Below are positions 1 to 9,292 of a DNA stretch of 64,000 nucleotides, one piece after another (the first letter of the stretch is position 1; the number at the start of each line of letters is the position of its first letter). Source of the stretch: an uncultured Paludibacter sp. (GTDB taxonomy: Bacteria > Bacteroidota > Bacteroidia > Bacteroidales > Paludibacteraceae); assembly GCA_937927845.1 (NCBI GenBank), contig CALFXE010000014.1, positions 1 to 64,000 on the forward strand, in the 5' to 3' direction. Under the pieces are notes generated by a model, which saw only the letters and a list, made by a program, of their open reading frames with translations, was not told where the DNA came from and did not search any database. The position numbers and the translations under genes are program-made.

Positions 1-62
1 ATTGACTATTGACTATTGACTATTGACTATTGACTATTGACTATTGACTATTGACTATTGAC
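1..62. repeat. 7-bp tandem repeat (ATTGACT)n
   Basis: Almost nine head-to-tail copies of ATTGACT begin at the window edge, so the array may extend further left. It decays into looser CAATCACTAA-like words up to about position 110. Bases 63-244 hold no gene that I can see. Similar 7-bp-period TTGAC-type repeats occur before pyrB and before the GH13 gene. Confidence 0.9.
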
Positions 63-244
63 CAATCACTAAGCACTAATCACCAATCACTAACTATAAC
101 CAACAGACTAACAATATTGTTTCAAATTTTCTCACAAAGATAATTCTATTAACATATATTTAAAATTATTTACTTGATATCTGTACTTTTTTGATGTATT
201 CAACGTTATATGTATCACGAGAGTAAAAAACTACATTTAGCTAA

Positions 245-275
245 TTTGAACAGGTCATTTTTTTTCTTACTTTTG
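245..275 (+). promoter_or_regulatory. Bacteroidota-type promoter for ruvA-sprA
   Basis: TTTG at 245-248 is followed by a 19-bp spacer and TACTTTTG at 268-275. This fits the Bacteroidota primary-sigma consensus (TTTG near -33, TAnnTTTG near -7). The predicted start leaves a leader of about 30 nt before the ruvA ATG, with an A/G-rich stretch just upstream of it. Confidence 0.75.
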
Positions 276-312
276 TGAGTTTTATAGAATATCTTTTGAA
301 AGGAAATAAAGT

Positions 313-903
313 ATGATTGATTATATTAAAGGAAATGTTGCTGAGTTAAATCCGACTTATGTTGTGATTGAAACAGCAGGTGTGGGTTACTTTATAAATA
401 TTGCATTGCCGGTGTTTTCCACTTTAAACGGACAAGCTACAGCCAAACTCTTTATATATGAGGCAATCAGAGAAGATGCCTATACATTATTCGGCTTTAT
501 GACGCAAACAGACCGACAGCTTTTTCTTATGCTGATTTCTGTTTCCGGCATTGGTGCAAATACTGCAAGGATGATAATGTCATCATTTTCAGCAGCCGAA
601 ATTAAACAATTGATTGCTACGGAAAATGTAAGGTCCCTCAGTTCTATTAAAGGTATTGGCGCCAAAACAGCTCAACGAATTATTGTTGACTTAAAGGATA
701 AAATCATAAAATTAAATGTTTCTTCCGATAGTGAAATATCTACCATGCCCGTACACAATGAAGTTAGAGATGAGGCTCTGTCAGCTTTATTGATGCTTGG
801 TTTTGCATCAGGTGTATCGCAAAAAGCTATCGACAGTATCCTTAAAACTCAACCTGATATAACAGTTGAACAATTAATTAAACTTGCACTAAAAAATATT
901 TGA
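313..903 (+). CDS. ruvA: Holliday junction branch migration protein RuvA
   Basis: RuvA binds four-way DNA junctions as a tetramer and loads the RuvB motor for branch migration in recombinational repair. The 196-aa length is normal for the family. The N-terminal OB-fold opens with MIDYIKGNV. Two helix-hairpin-helix motifs follow, with GIG at residues 79-81 and 114-116, and a C-terminal three-helix RuvB-contact domain covers about 150-196. The start is fixed by the conserved MIDYIKG opening and the promoter at 245-275. It ends 35 bp before sprA, the ruvA-sprA order common in T9SS-bearing Bacteroidota. ruvB and ruvC are not in the window. Confidence 0.97.
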   Translation: MIDYIKGNVAELNPTYVVIETAGVGYFINIALPVFSTLNGQATAKLFIYEAIREDAYTLFGFMTQTDRQLFLMLISVSGIGANTARMIMSSFSAAEIKQLIATENVRSLSSIKGIGAKTAQRIIVDLKDKIIKLNVSSDSEISTMPVHNEVRDEALSALLMLGFASGVSQKAIDSILKTQPDITVEQLIKLALKNI

Positions 904-938
904 TGCTTACTACTATCTTTATCATTTAGCAGCAAATC

Positions 939-3900
939 ATGGTTTTGAATAAGTATAAGAACTTTCTCATATTAGTTTTTTTATTGACTTTAGGTATTGC
1001 AACAGCTAATCTGAATGCTCTATCTGAGGCTAATATGCTTTTTCAAAATCCGGAAGCAAACAATGTTGTCTCTGATGAACAACCAATATCTCGTGATTAT
1101 ACAATAAGTAAAACTACTCAGGATAATTATGATGATATTAATAAAAAAATTCCTTTAGATGCGCCCCAGCCAGATAATGTAAAAACCACTGTAGAATATG
1201 ATATAAACTCCGGTAATTATATCATGCGAACACGTGTTGGAGATATGGAAATTGCTACTCCTTTCTCATTAACGGATAAAGAATATCAGAAAATATCTTC
1301 ACAAAAAGAACAAAATGATTACTGGAAAGAGCTTAACGCAAAAGTTGAAGTTGATAACGAAGAAAAATTTAATATAACCGATATAAAATTCAATATTGGT
1401 AAAGCCGATAAGGTATTCGGTCCGGGTGGTGTGCAAATTAAAACTCAGGGTTCGGCTGAATTGATTTTTGGTGTTAAAACCAATAAACTCGATAATCCTA
1501 CGCTGACAGAAAGGATGCGTAAAACAACAAATTTTGATTTTGATGAAAAAATTCAGATGAATGTAACAGGCTCGGTTGGCGATAAGGTGAATTTCAATAT
1601 GAATTATAACACTGAATCGACTTTCGATTTTGATCAGAAATTGGTTAAGTTGAATTATAAAGGAAATGAAGATGATATAATACGTAGCATTCAAGCCGGT
1701 AATGTAAGTATGCAACTTAACAGCTCGCTTATCTCGGGTAGCACAGCTTTATTTGGATTACGTACGGATTTACAATTTGGTAAGTTGAGTGTGTCTGCTA
1801 TAGCATCACAGCAAGAATCGGAAACTAAGACCGTTAGCTCAAGAGGTGGTGCACAAACAACTAAGTTTGAGGTAAATATCGATAATTATGATGAAAATAA
1901 ACATTTCTTTATTGGACATCATTTTCGCGAGAATTTCGAAACTGCCATGAGCAGATTGCCGTTTATTTCTTCAGGTGTAACTATCAATCGCATAGAAGTT
2001 TGGATAACTAACAAAAGGGCAAACTACGACCAAGCTCGAAATATTGTAGCATTTATGGATCTTGGAGAACATGACAGAATTGATAATACTCATTGGACAC
2101 CAAAAGGTTCGACAACATTACCTAATAACGATGCTAACAGTTTATATCAAGAGATTATTGGTATTCAAGATGTTAGAGATATAAAGCAAACTAATGCAGT
2201 GCTTTCCTCAAGTCTTTCGGCATATGGATTAAATGGTGGCGAAGATTACGAAAAAATAGAAAGTGCAAGAAGATTAGAACCATCTGAATATACGTTTAAT
2301 CAGGCTTTAGGAATACTTTCGCTAAGAAACACTTTAAATCCTGATGAAGTAGTGGGTATTGCATATGAATATACGCAGGGAGGAAACACTTATCAGGTGG
2401 GTGAATTTTCTACCGATCAGGTACAAGCTCCTAATGCGCTGATAGTAAAGCTACTGAAAGGAACGGCACAATCACCCCAGTTAGCCATATGGGATTTGAT
2501 GCTGAAGAATGTTTATTATCTGGGAGCTATGCAAATGCAAGCTGATAAATTTGAACTGAATATAGTTTATAGAAACGATTCTATCGGTACAAACTTGCGA
2601 TATTTAACTGAAGGAAATATCAAAAACCAGTTGTTGTTGAGGGTAATGAATCTTGATAATTTAGACTTGAAACAGAACAATAACCCCGACGGTAAATTCG
2701 ATTACATAGAAGGATACACAGCATTTTCATCAAGCGGAAGGATAATGTTTCCGGTACTTGAACCCTTCGGCTCACATCTGAAAAAGATGATAGGCAATGA
2801 TCAAATTGCTGAAAAATATATCTTCCAAGAGCTTTACGACTCAACTTTGGTTGTAGCCCGCGAAATGAGTGAAAAGAACAAATTCATGCTCGAGGGTGCA
2901 TATAAGGCAAGCAGCGGTTCCGAGATACGCCTTAATGCCATGAATGTACCGAGAGGTTCGGTTACCGTAACAGCAGGAGGTGCGACACTTAGCGAGAATG
3001 TCGATTATATTGTAGACTACACAATGGGAACTGTCAGCATCATCAATCAGTCGATAATTGAATCGGGCACACAAGTCAATGTGAAGTTAGAAAATCAGTC
3101 GATGTTTAACCTGCAGCGCAAATCTTTGGTCGGAACACATTTAGAATATCAGTTTAGCAAGGATTTCAGTCTGGGCGGCACAATAATGCACTTATCCGAA
3201 ATGCCTTTGACAAAGAAGGTAAACACAGGTAACGAGCCTATTTCCAATACTATATGGGGATTAAACACAGCATGGAAAGGACAATCGCAATGGCTGACCA
3301 ATATGCTCGATAAATTACCTTTTGTAGATGCAACCGCACCGTCATCCTTAGCTGTAAATGCTGAATTTGCACAACTGTTGCCGGGACATCATAAGGCAGT
3401 AGGCAGTGATGGTTATGCCTATTTAGATGATTTTGAATCGACAAAAACAAGTTTCAATATTAATTATCCGATTAATTGGTATTTGGCAAGTACGCCATCT
3501 ATGTTTCCCGAATCAGCATTAAGTAATAATATTGAATACGGAAATAACCGCTCGCTTTTATCATGGTATTATGTCGACCCATTACTCAATCAGGACAAAC
3601 CATCGACACCTGCTAATTTGAGGAATAATAAAGAATCTCAATCGAACCACAACACCCGCATAGTTTATATTCCGGAAATATTTCCTAACAGAGAAACACC
3701 ATCAACATTGACAACTATGATGACTGTAATGAATCTTTCGTACTATCCTGATGAGAGAGGTCCGTATAATTTAGATGTTGATGGAATGGATGAAAACGGT
3801 AAGTTAAAATTCCCTGAAAAACGCTGGGGTGGTATTATGAGAAAATTGGATGTTACTGATTTTGAGACATCAAACATCGAATATATTGAATTTTGGATGA

Positions 3901-6900
3901 TGGATCCATTTATCTATAATGATGGTACGGATCAAGGAGGAGATTTATATTTCAACTTAGGCGATATCAGTGAAGACATTTTAAAAGACGGTAAGAAATT
4001 CTTTGAGCATGGTTTACCTTTAGATGAGGACCCTACAAAAGTTGAAACAACTGTATGGGGACGAGTTCCGAGAACACAGTCGACTGTAACAGCCTTCGAC
4101 AACACTGCCGGAGCAAGAGAAAAGCAAGATGTGGGATTAAACGGATTATCGACTGAGCAAGAAAAGATATTCCCAACTTATAACAACTATATTGAACAAA
4201 TTAAAGCTAAAGTTAATTCGGCTACTTTGCAAAAGATGCAAGCTGACCCATTTTCACCTATCAACGACCCAGCTGCTGATAATTATCGATTCTACAGAAA
4301 TGCAGACTACGACAAGGAAAGTGCGGATATTCTAACAAGATACAAACGATATAATGGTACGGAAGGCAATTCTCCGGATGCATCGGAAAGCAGTTTGAGT
4401 TATACAACTACATCTACCTCATTACCTGACAATGAAGATATTAACAACGACAATACTCTAAATGAATACGAAAGATATTATCAATATAAAGTACAGATAA
4501 GACCGGATAAAATGCAAGTCGGTACAAACTACATAACAGACAAAATAGTATCTAATGTCAGATTATTGAATGATAAAATAGAGCCGGTAACATGGTATCA
4601 ATTTAAAATACCTTTAAGAGAATATGATGATAAAATAGGTAATATACGTAATTTCAAGTCGATACGCTTTGTACGTATGTTTATGACAGATTTTGAGAAA
4701 GAAAAGCACTTACGTTTTGCAACTCTTGAATTGGTAAGAGGTGAATGGCGAAGCTATACAAAACCATTGCATGAGGTTGGTAAAACACCAATATCGGATG
4801 GCAAATTAGACGTGCAAGCAGTCAATATAGAAGAAAACTCCGAAAAATCACCTGTAAACTACATATTACCGCCGGGAGTAACCAGACAGACAGATCCCGG
4901 TCAGCCACAACTTATTCAGCAAAATGAGCAATCAATGTTGCTGAAAGTAACCGATTTAGCACCAGGAGATGCAAAGGCTGTATATAAAAACACATCATAC
5001 GATATGCGTCAATACAAACGTTTACAAATGTTTGTACATGCTGAAAAATTCATCGATGATGAATATAACCTGAAAGATAATGAGTTGACTTGCTTTGTCA
5101 GAATAGGTACTGATATGGTCAATAATTATTACGAATACGAAGTACCGCTTATGTTAACGCCACACGGCACATACAGTTCAAAAAATTCAAAAGACAGGGC
5201 AATAGTGTGGATGCCCGAAAATATGATTGATTTCCCTTTTGAAATACTTACAGATACAAAATTAAGGCGAAACAAAGACAAAGGAAGCTCACAAAACGTA
5301 TCCAACATAAAACCATATACAGTATCCGACCCAAACAATCCGCGTAATAGTGTAACAGTAGTCGGAAATCCATCTATATCCGAAGTGGAAAATATTATGA
5401 TTGGAGTACGTAATCACAGTAATAATATTAAATCGGCAGAGATATGGGTAAATGAGTTGCGCATGTCGCAATTTAATGAGGAAAGCGGTTGGGCTGCACT
5501 TGCAAATGTGGCAATCGGACTGTCAGACTTGGGAAGTATTAATTTTGCGGGACGCGCAGAGACAGCAGGTTTTGGAAGCATAGAAAGCAAAGTAATGGAG
5601 AGAAGAAATGATGATTTATATCAAATGAATTTCTCAACATCTTTAGAATTAGGGCGCTTTTTACCAAAAGAAGCTAAGATACAATTACCTGCTTATTTCT
5701 CATATACCAATGAAACCATCAGTCCTAAATATAATCCCATAGATCAAGATGTCTTATTAAGTGATGCATTGGAAACGCTTAATAATCAGGCAGAAAAAGA
5801 CTCATTACTGATGATTTCCCAGACGGTTCATACATCTAAAAATTTCACTATATCATCTGCAAAGGTTAATATTAAAAGCAAAAAACCACAATTCTACGAT
5901 CCTGCTAATGTTTCTGTTTCTTATTCATATTCAGAAACTAACCAGCATAGCGCAGAAGTAGAGCAAAATCTGATAAAACAGGAAAGAGGCTCTTTAAACT
6001 ACAATTATTCATTTGAGAGTAAACCATTTGAGCCTTTCAAAGAAAGTAAGAATCTCGACAAGCCTGCATTAAAAATCATCAAAGATTTCAATATAAATTA
6101 TTTGCCTAATTCAATTGCTTTCAACACAGACTTAAATAGGCAATACTCACAAATTAAGTTACGCGATTTCAATAATGATTATGGAGTAAGTAGTGGAAAT
6201 GATGCGTTAGACGTAACATTCAGTAAGGATTTTATGTGGAATCGTCAGTTTGATTTTAAATGGGATTTGACTAAGGCATTGAGATTTAGTATACAGACAG
6301 CTACTAATGCAATTATAGAAGAACCATATTATACACCCGAATTAGGAAAAGAACATTATGAACACTGGAGAGACACAGTATGGTCGAACATCCGAAAATT
6401 AGGAACACCGTACTCGTATCAGCAGGTATTTAACGCATCATGGAATATACCTGTAAACAAGATACCGCTTTTAGACTGGATAACATCATTAAATACATCA
6501 TATACGGGAAATTACAACTGGAATAGAACTGCTAAATTAAAAAACACTACAGATTTTGGCAACACAGCTACAAGCATGCGTTCCTATCAAATTGATGGAC
6601 AGTTTAATTTTGAAACTTTATACAATAAATCAAGCTATTTAAAAGAGATAAATACGAGATTTACAGGCAATCAAAGAAAAATGCCAAATCCGAGCTTCAA
6701 ACCGAAAACATATAATGAAATAATCCAGCTTGAGAAGGGACAAAACAAAACAGTTCGACATAGATTAGGAAGTACCTCTTTCAAACTCACTGCAAAGGAT
6801 AAAGCAGGCAATAAAGTTAATTTGAAATACAAAACCATCAGTCCGTCTGATATAGAGATAAGCGGTTTACAAAATATGGACAGCATTTCGGTAACATTAG

Positions 6901-8378
6901 TAACTTTCGACCCAAACGACAGGAGTACATCACAAAAGATTACCGACATTACCACACGTATGTTGATGAGTATCAGGCGAGCTTCATTTACCTACAGAGA
7001 AACAAACAGTTTAGTAATGCCGGGATTCCTGCCTGATGTACGAATGTTCGGTCAGCAAGCATATCCAAATAACAGATTTGCACCGGGAATCGACTTTGCT
7101 TTCGGCTTACATAACGATAATACAATTGAGAATGCCATCGATCAAGGGTGGTTGTTTATGAGCGATTCGATAATCAGTCCGGCTAACACTGCTATCACAT
7201 CCGATTTTGATTTAAAAGTAAACTTAGAACCGATACCCGGATTAAAAATAGACTTAAATGCCAAGCAATACAAAGCATCCAACACCACTATTCACTATAT
7301 GTTTGACGGTATGCCGACAACATTCAATGGCAGTTATAATATCACACAAATAGCTTTGGCTACGGCATTCAAATCAATTGGAACAGCAGAAAACAATTAT
7401 AAATCAGAAGCATTTGATCAACTTTTAGAAAACAGAAGATATTTTGCAGCCAAATTAAACTCGCAGTATACAGGCACGCGTTATCCTTCCACAGGCTTTA
7501 TGAGCAGTCACCCGCTTGCAGACTCATACTATGATGATAATCCTAACAAAGCTTCATTTGATGTAAACTCAACAGAAGTATTAATACCATCATTTTTAGC
7601 AGCATATACAGGTAGAAAACCGGAAAAGATGGATGCAAGTCCATTCCTTTCGTTAATAAATATATTACCTAACTGGAGAGCAAGTTACGATGGTTTGTCA
7701 AGAATACCATGGGTAAAAGATAAATTCAGATCGGTAAGTATCACACATGCTTACACTTGTAGATATAATATTGGTTCGTATACATCATACTCGACGTGGG
7801 TAGCATTAGGCAATGACGACAACGCATTAGGATATATCCGTGATGTACAATCGAACAATCCAATTCCGTCATCGCCATACGACATATCATCTGTGTCGCT
7901 GACAGAACAATTCAGTCCGCTTATAGGAATAAATGCCACATTAAAAAACAGCATGACCTCCAAGTTGGAATACAAAAAGCAAAGGAATTTAGCATTAAAT
8001 CTATCAAGCACTCAATTAGTTGATGCGATGACAGATGAATTTGTAATAGGATTTGGTTATGTAGTGAAAGATTTTGATGTGATATTGAAATTAAAAAACA
8101 ACTCACAATCGAGAGTTAAAAATGACCTTAAAATCAATGCAGATTTATCTTACAAAGACATCAAATCATTATTAAGAAAGATAGATCAGAATTTAACGCA
8201 GGCATCAAGCGGAAACAAGTTATTAACACTAAAAATCATGGCTGATTATGTATTCAGTGCAAAAGTTAATATTCAGATGTTCTACGATCGTCAGGTAAGT
8301 ACGCCTTTAATATCATCCACATTCCCTGTGTCATCAAGTAATTTCGGAGTAAGCTTTAAATTTATGCTAACAAGATAA
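939..8378 (+). CDS. sprA: Cell surface protein SprA (Sov), T9SS outer-membrane translocon
   Basis: SprA is the very large outer-membrane beta-barrel through which folded T9SS cargo leaves the periplasm. At 2479 aa it sits in the usual SprA/Sov range of roughly 2300-2500. An N-terminal signal peptide (about residues 1-27, hydrophobic ILVFLLTLGIATA) is followed by long runs of alternating beta-strand sequence, and it ends in FKFMLTR, as expected for an outer-membrane barrel. It lies directly after ruvA, its common neighbour. Its presence implies an active T9SS, which fits the many sorting domains encoded at 31-44 kb and at 61.6 kb. The other T9SS genes (porK-N, porV, porU) are not in the window. 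Confidence 0.95.
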   Translation: MVLNKYKNFLILVFLLTLGIATANLNALSEANMLFQNPEANNVVSDEQPISRDYTISKTTQDNYDDINKKIPLDAPQPDNVKTTVEYDINSGNYIMRTRVGDMEIATPFSLTDKEYQKISSQKEQNDYWKELNAKVEVDNEEKFNITDIKFNIGKADKVFGPGGVQIKTQGSAELIFGVKTNKLDNPTLTERMRKTTNFDFDEKIQMNVTGSVGDKVNFNMNYNTESTFDFDQKLVKLNYKGNEDDIIRSIQAGNVSMQLNSSLISGSTALFGLRTDLQFGKLSVSAIASQQESETKTVSSRGGAQTTKFEVNIDNYDENKHFFIGHHFRENFETAMSRLPFISSGVTINRIEVWITNKRANYDQARNIVAFMDLGEHDRIDNTHWTPKGSTTLPNNDANSLYQEIIGIQDVRDIKQTNAVLSSSLSAYGLNGGEDYEKIESARRLEPSEYTFNQALGILSLRNTLNPDEVVGIAYEYTQGGNTYQVGEFSTDQVQAPNALIVKLLKGTAQSPQLAIWDLMLKNVYYLGAMQMQADKFELNIVYRNDSIGTNLRYLTEGNIKNQLLLRVMNLDNLDLKQNNNPDGKFDYIEGYTAFSSSGRIMFPVLEPFGSHLKKMIGNDQIAEKYIFQELYDSTLVVAREMSEKNKFMLEGAYKASSGSEIRLNAMNVPRGSVTVTAGGATLSENVDYIVDYTMGTVSIINQSIIESGTQVNVKLENQSMFNLQRKSLVGTHLEYQFSKDFSLGGTIMHLSEMPLTKKVNTGNEPISNTIWGLNTAWKGQSQWLTNMLDKLPFVDATAPSSLAVNAEFAQLLPGHHKAVGSDGYAYLDDFESTKTSFNINYPINWYLASTPSMFPESALSNNIEYGNNRSLLSWYYVDPLLNQDKPSTPANLRNNKESQSNHNTRIVYIPEIFPNRETPSTLTTMMTVMNLSYYPDERGPYNLDVDGMDENGKLKFPEKRWGGIMRKLDVTDFETSNIEYIEFWMMDPFIYNDGTDQGGDLYFNLGDISEDILKDGKKFFEHGLPLDEDPTKVETTVWGRVPRTQSTVTAFDNTAGAREKQDVGLNGLSTEQEKIFPTYNNYIEQIKAKVNSATLQKMQADPFSPINDPAADNYRFYRNADYDKESADILTRYKRYNGTEGNSPDASESSLSYTTTSTSLPDNEDINNDNTLNEYERYYQYKVQIRPDKMQVGTNYITDKIVSNVRLLNDKIEPVTWYQFKIPLREYDDKIGNIRNFKSIRFVRMFMTDFEKEKHLRFATLELVRGEWRSYTKPLHEVGKTPISDGKLDVQAVNIEENSEKSPVNYILPPGVTRQTDPGQPQLIQQNEQSMLLKVTDLAPGDAKAVYKNTSYDMRQYKRLQMFVHAEKFIDDEYNLKDNELTCFVRIGTDMVNNYYEYEVPLMLTPHGTYSSKNSKDRAIVWMPENMIDFPFEILTDTKLRRNKDKGSSQNVSNIKPYTVSDPNNPRNSVTVVGNPSISEVENIMIGVRNHSNNIKSAEIWVNELRMSQFNEESGWAALANVAIGLSDLGSINFAGRAETAGFGSIESKVMERRNDDLYQMNFSTSLELGRFLPKEAKIQLPAYFSYTNETISPKYNPIDQDVLLSDALETLNNQAEKDSLLMISQTVHTSKNFTISSAKVNIKSKKPQFYDPANVSVSYSYSETNQHSAEVEQNLIKQERGSLNYNYSFESKPFEPFKESKNLDKPALKIIKDFNINYLPNSIAFNTDLNRQYSQIKLRDFNNDYGVSSGNDALDVTFSKDFMWNRQFDFKWDLTKALRFSIQTATNAIIEEPYYTPELGKEHYEHWRDTVWSNIRKLGTPYSYQQVFNASWNIPVNKIPLLDWITSLNTSYTGNYNWNRTAKLKNTTDFGNTATSMRSYQIDGQFNFETLYNKSSYLKEINTRFTGNQRKMPNPSFKPKTYNEIIQLEKGQNKTVRHRLGSTSFKLTAKDKAGNKVNLKYKTISPSDIEISGLQNMDSISVTLVTFDPNDRSTSQKITDITTRMLMSIRRASFTYRETNSLVMPGFLPDVRMFGQQAYPNNRFAPGIDFAFGLHNDNTIENAIDQGWLFMSDSIISPANTAITSDFDLKVNLEPIPGLKIDLNAKQYKASNTTIHYMFDGMPTTFNGSYNITQIALATAFKSIGTAENNYKSEAFDQLLENRRYFAAKLNSQYTGTRYPSTGFMSSHPLADSYYDDNPNKASFDVNSTEVLIPSFLAAYTGRKPEKMDASPFLSLINILPNWRASYDGLSRIPWVKDKFRSVSITHAYTCRYNIGSYTSYSTWVALGNDDNALGYIRDVQSNNPIPSSPYDISSVSLTEQFSPLIGINATLKNSMTSKLEYKKQRNLALNLSSTQLVDAMTDEFVIGFGYVVKDFDVILKLKNNSQSRVKNDLKINADLSYKDIKSLLRKIDQNLTQASSGNKLLTLKIMADYVFSAKVNIQMFYDRQVSTPLISSTFPVSSSNFGVSFKFMLTR

Positions 8379-8447
8379 AATAAATAAGATAAGATAACCA
8401 AAACAAGATGTAAGGCTAAAGTCAGCAGCAATAGAAGAAGACAATTG

Positions 8448-8601
8448 CCGTTGGCTTCAGCCAACGGACAAAAAAGATAAGAATAGAAATAAAAAGGGCT
8501 TTAGCCCAATAAACAAAATAAACAAAACAAATATAGGGCCTTAGCCCTTATTAATTAAATTAAATTCAATTCAATCCTTGTCCGTTGGCTGAAGCCAACG
8601 G
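8448..8601. repeat. REPIN-like pair of inverted palindromes before a RAYT gene
   Basis: A 20-bp palindrome (9-bp stem CCGTTGGCT/AGCCAACGG) at 8448-8467 recurs as its exact reverse complement at 8582-8601. With flanks the match is about 27 bp, TTG...ACAA. Between them lie two shorter hairpins, GGGCTTTAGCCC at 8496-8507 and AGGGC/GCCCT at 8535-8548. Two inverted REP units beside a REP-associated transposase is the classic REPIN arrangement, so these are probably its substrates. Confidence 0.8.
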
Positions 8602-8643
8602 CAATAGAACAAACAAACAAATAAACAAATAAAATAAACAACT

Positions 8644-9096
8644 ATGAGTTATATTAGAATTTGGATACATGCTGTGTTCTCGACAAAATATCGGGAGCCA
8701 CTACTCGACAAGACAAGCCGGCAATTGCTTTATAATCATATAAAAGAACTTTCCGGACAAAAGAACATATACCTCGACCATATAGGAGGGTATGTCGATC
8801 ATGTACATATATTATTGTCTTTGGGAGGTAAGCAAAATATTGCCGATGTCATGCAGCAGATCAAGGGAGAATCATCCTTCTGGATCAACAAGCAGGGAAT
8901 TGTGCAAGGTAAGTTTCAATGGCAGGACGATTATTATGCGGCGTCGGTTAGCCAGTCACAGGTGGAAAAGGTTCGAAAGTATATTGCCCGACAGGAAGAG
9001 CATCATAGGAAAAAACCATTTGCCAAAGAAGTGGAAGAGTTTATACAGAAATACGGTTGGCAATATGTGAAAGATAAAGAATCTATGCAGGGCTAA
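8644..9096 (+). CDS. REP-associated tyrosine transposase (RAYT, IS200/TnpA_REP family)
   Basis: A Y1 single-strand DNA transposase relative that nicks and joins hairpin DNA. The 150-aa protein carries the HUH motif as HVH within VDHVHILLSL (about residues 56-65). A candidate catalytic tyrosine lies near 98-99 (YYAASVS), followed by a helix rich in K, R, E and H. The length is typical of IS200-like and RAYT proteins. Palindromes surround the gene, and its last codons and stop (ATG CAG GGC TAA) lie inside the palindrome AGGGCTAAAGCCCT. It is probably domesticated or only slowly mobile. The family assignment is firm; I did not test for activity. Confidence 0.9.
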   Translation: MSYIRIWIHAVFSTKYREPLLDKTSRQLLYNHIKELSGQKNIYLDHIGGYVDHVHILLSLGGKQNIADVMQQIKGESSFWINKQGIVQGKFQWQDDYYAASVSQSQVEKVRKYIARQEEHHRKKPFAKEVEEFIQKYGWQYVKDKESMQG

Positions 9097-9280
9097 AGCC
9101 CTATTGATTTTGCATCAATCTTTATTGGATGCAATCTTTATCTGCAATAGAAGAAAGACAATGCAAACATTTCATTGCCGTCAGCTTTAGCTGACGGATA
9201 AAGAAGATAAAAATAAAATGAACAAACATGAATATGCAGGGCTAAATCCCTATTGATTTTGCATCAATCTTTATTGGATG
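9085..9280. repeat. 47-bp direct repeat and REP palindromes after the RAYT gene
   Basis: The segment 9085-9131 recurs at 9234-9280 with 46 of 47 bases identical, at a period of 149 bp. The first copy contains the final RAYT codons and stop. The second differs by one base in the palindrome (AAGCCCT to AATCCCT). Between them is another perfect hairpin, CCGTCAGCTTTAGCTGACGG at 9178-9197, a relative of the upstream CCGTTGGCT palindrome. Confidence 0.85.
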
Positions 9281-9292
9281 AAAGTGTAAAAA

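Noticed and set aside
1..62. CRISPR array at the window start
   Set aside because: The 7-bp repeats have no spacers and are far too short.
1299..1715. 138-codon frame antisense to sprA
   Set aside because: It is a shadow of sprA codon composition, with no own promoter or homology that I recognise.
8792..9070. Frame inside the RAYT gene
   Set aside because: It is an alternative reading frame of the transposase with no independent support.
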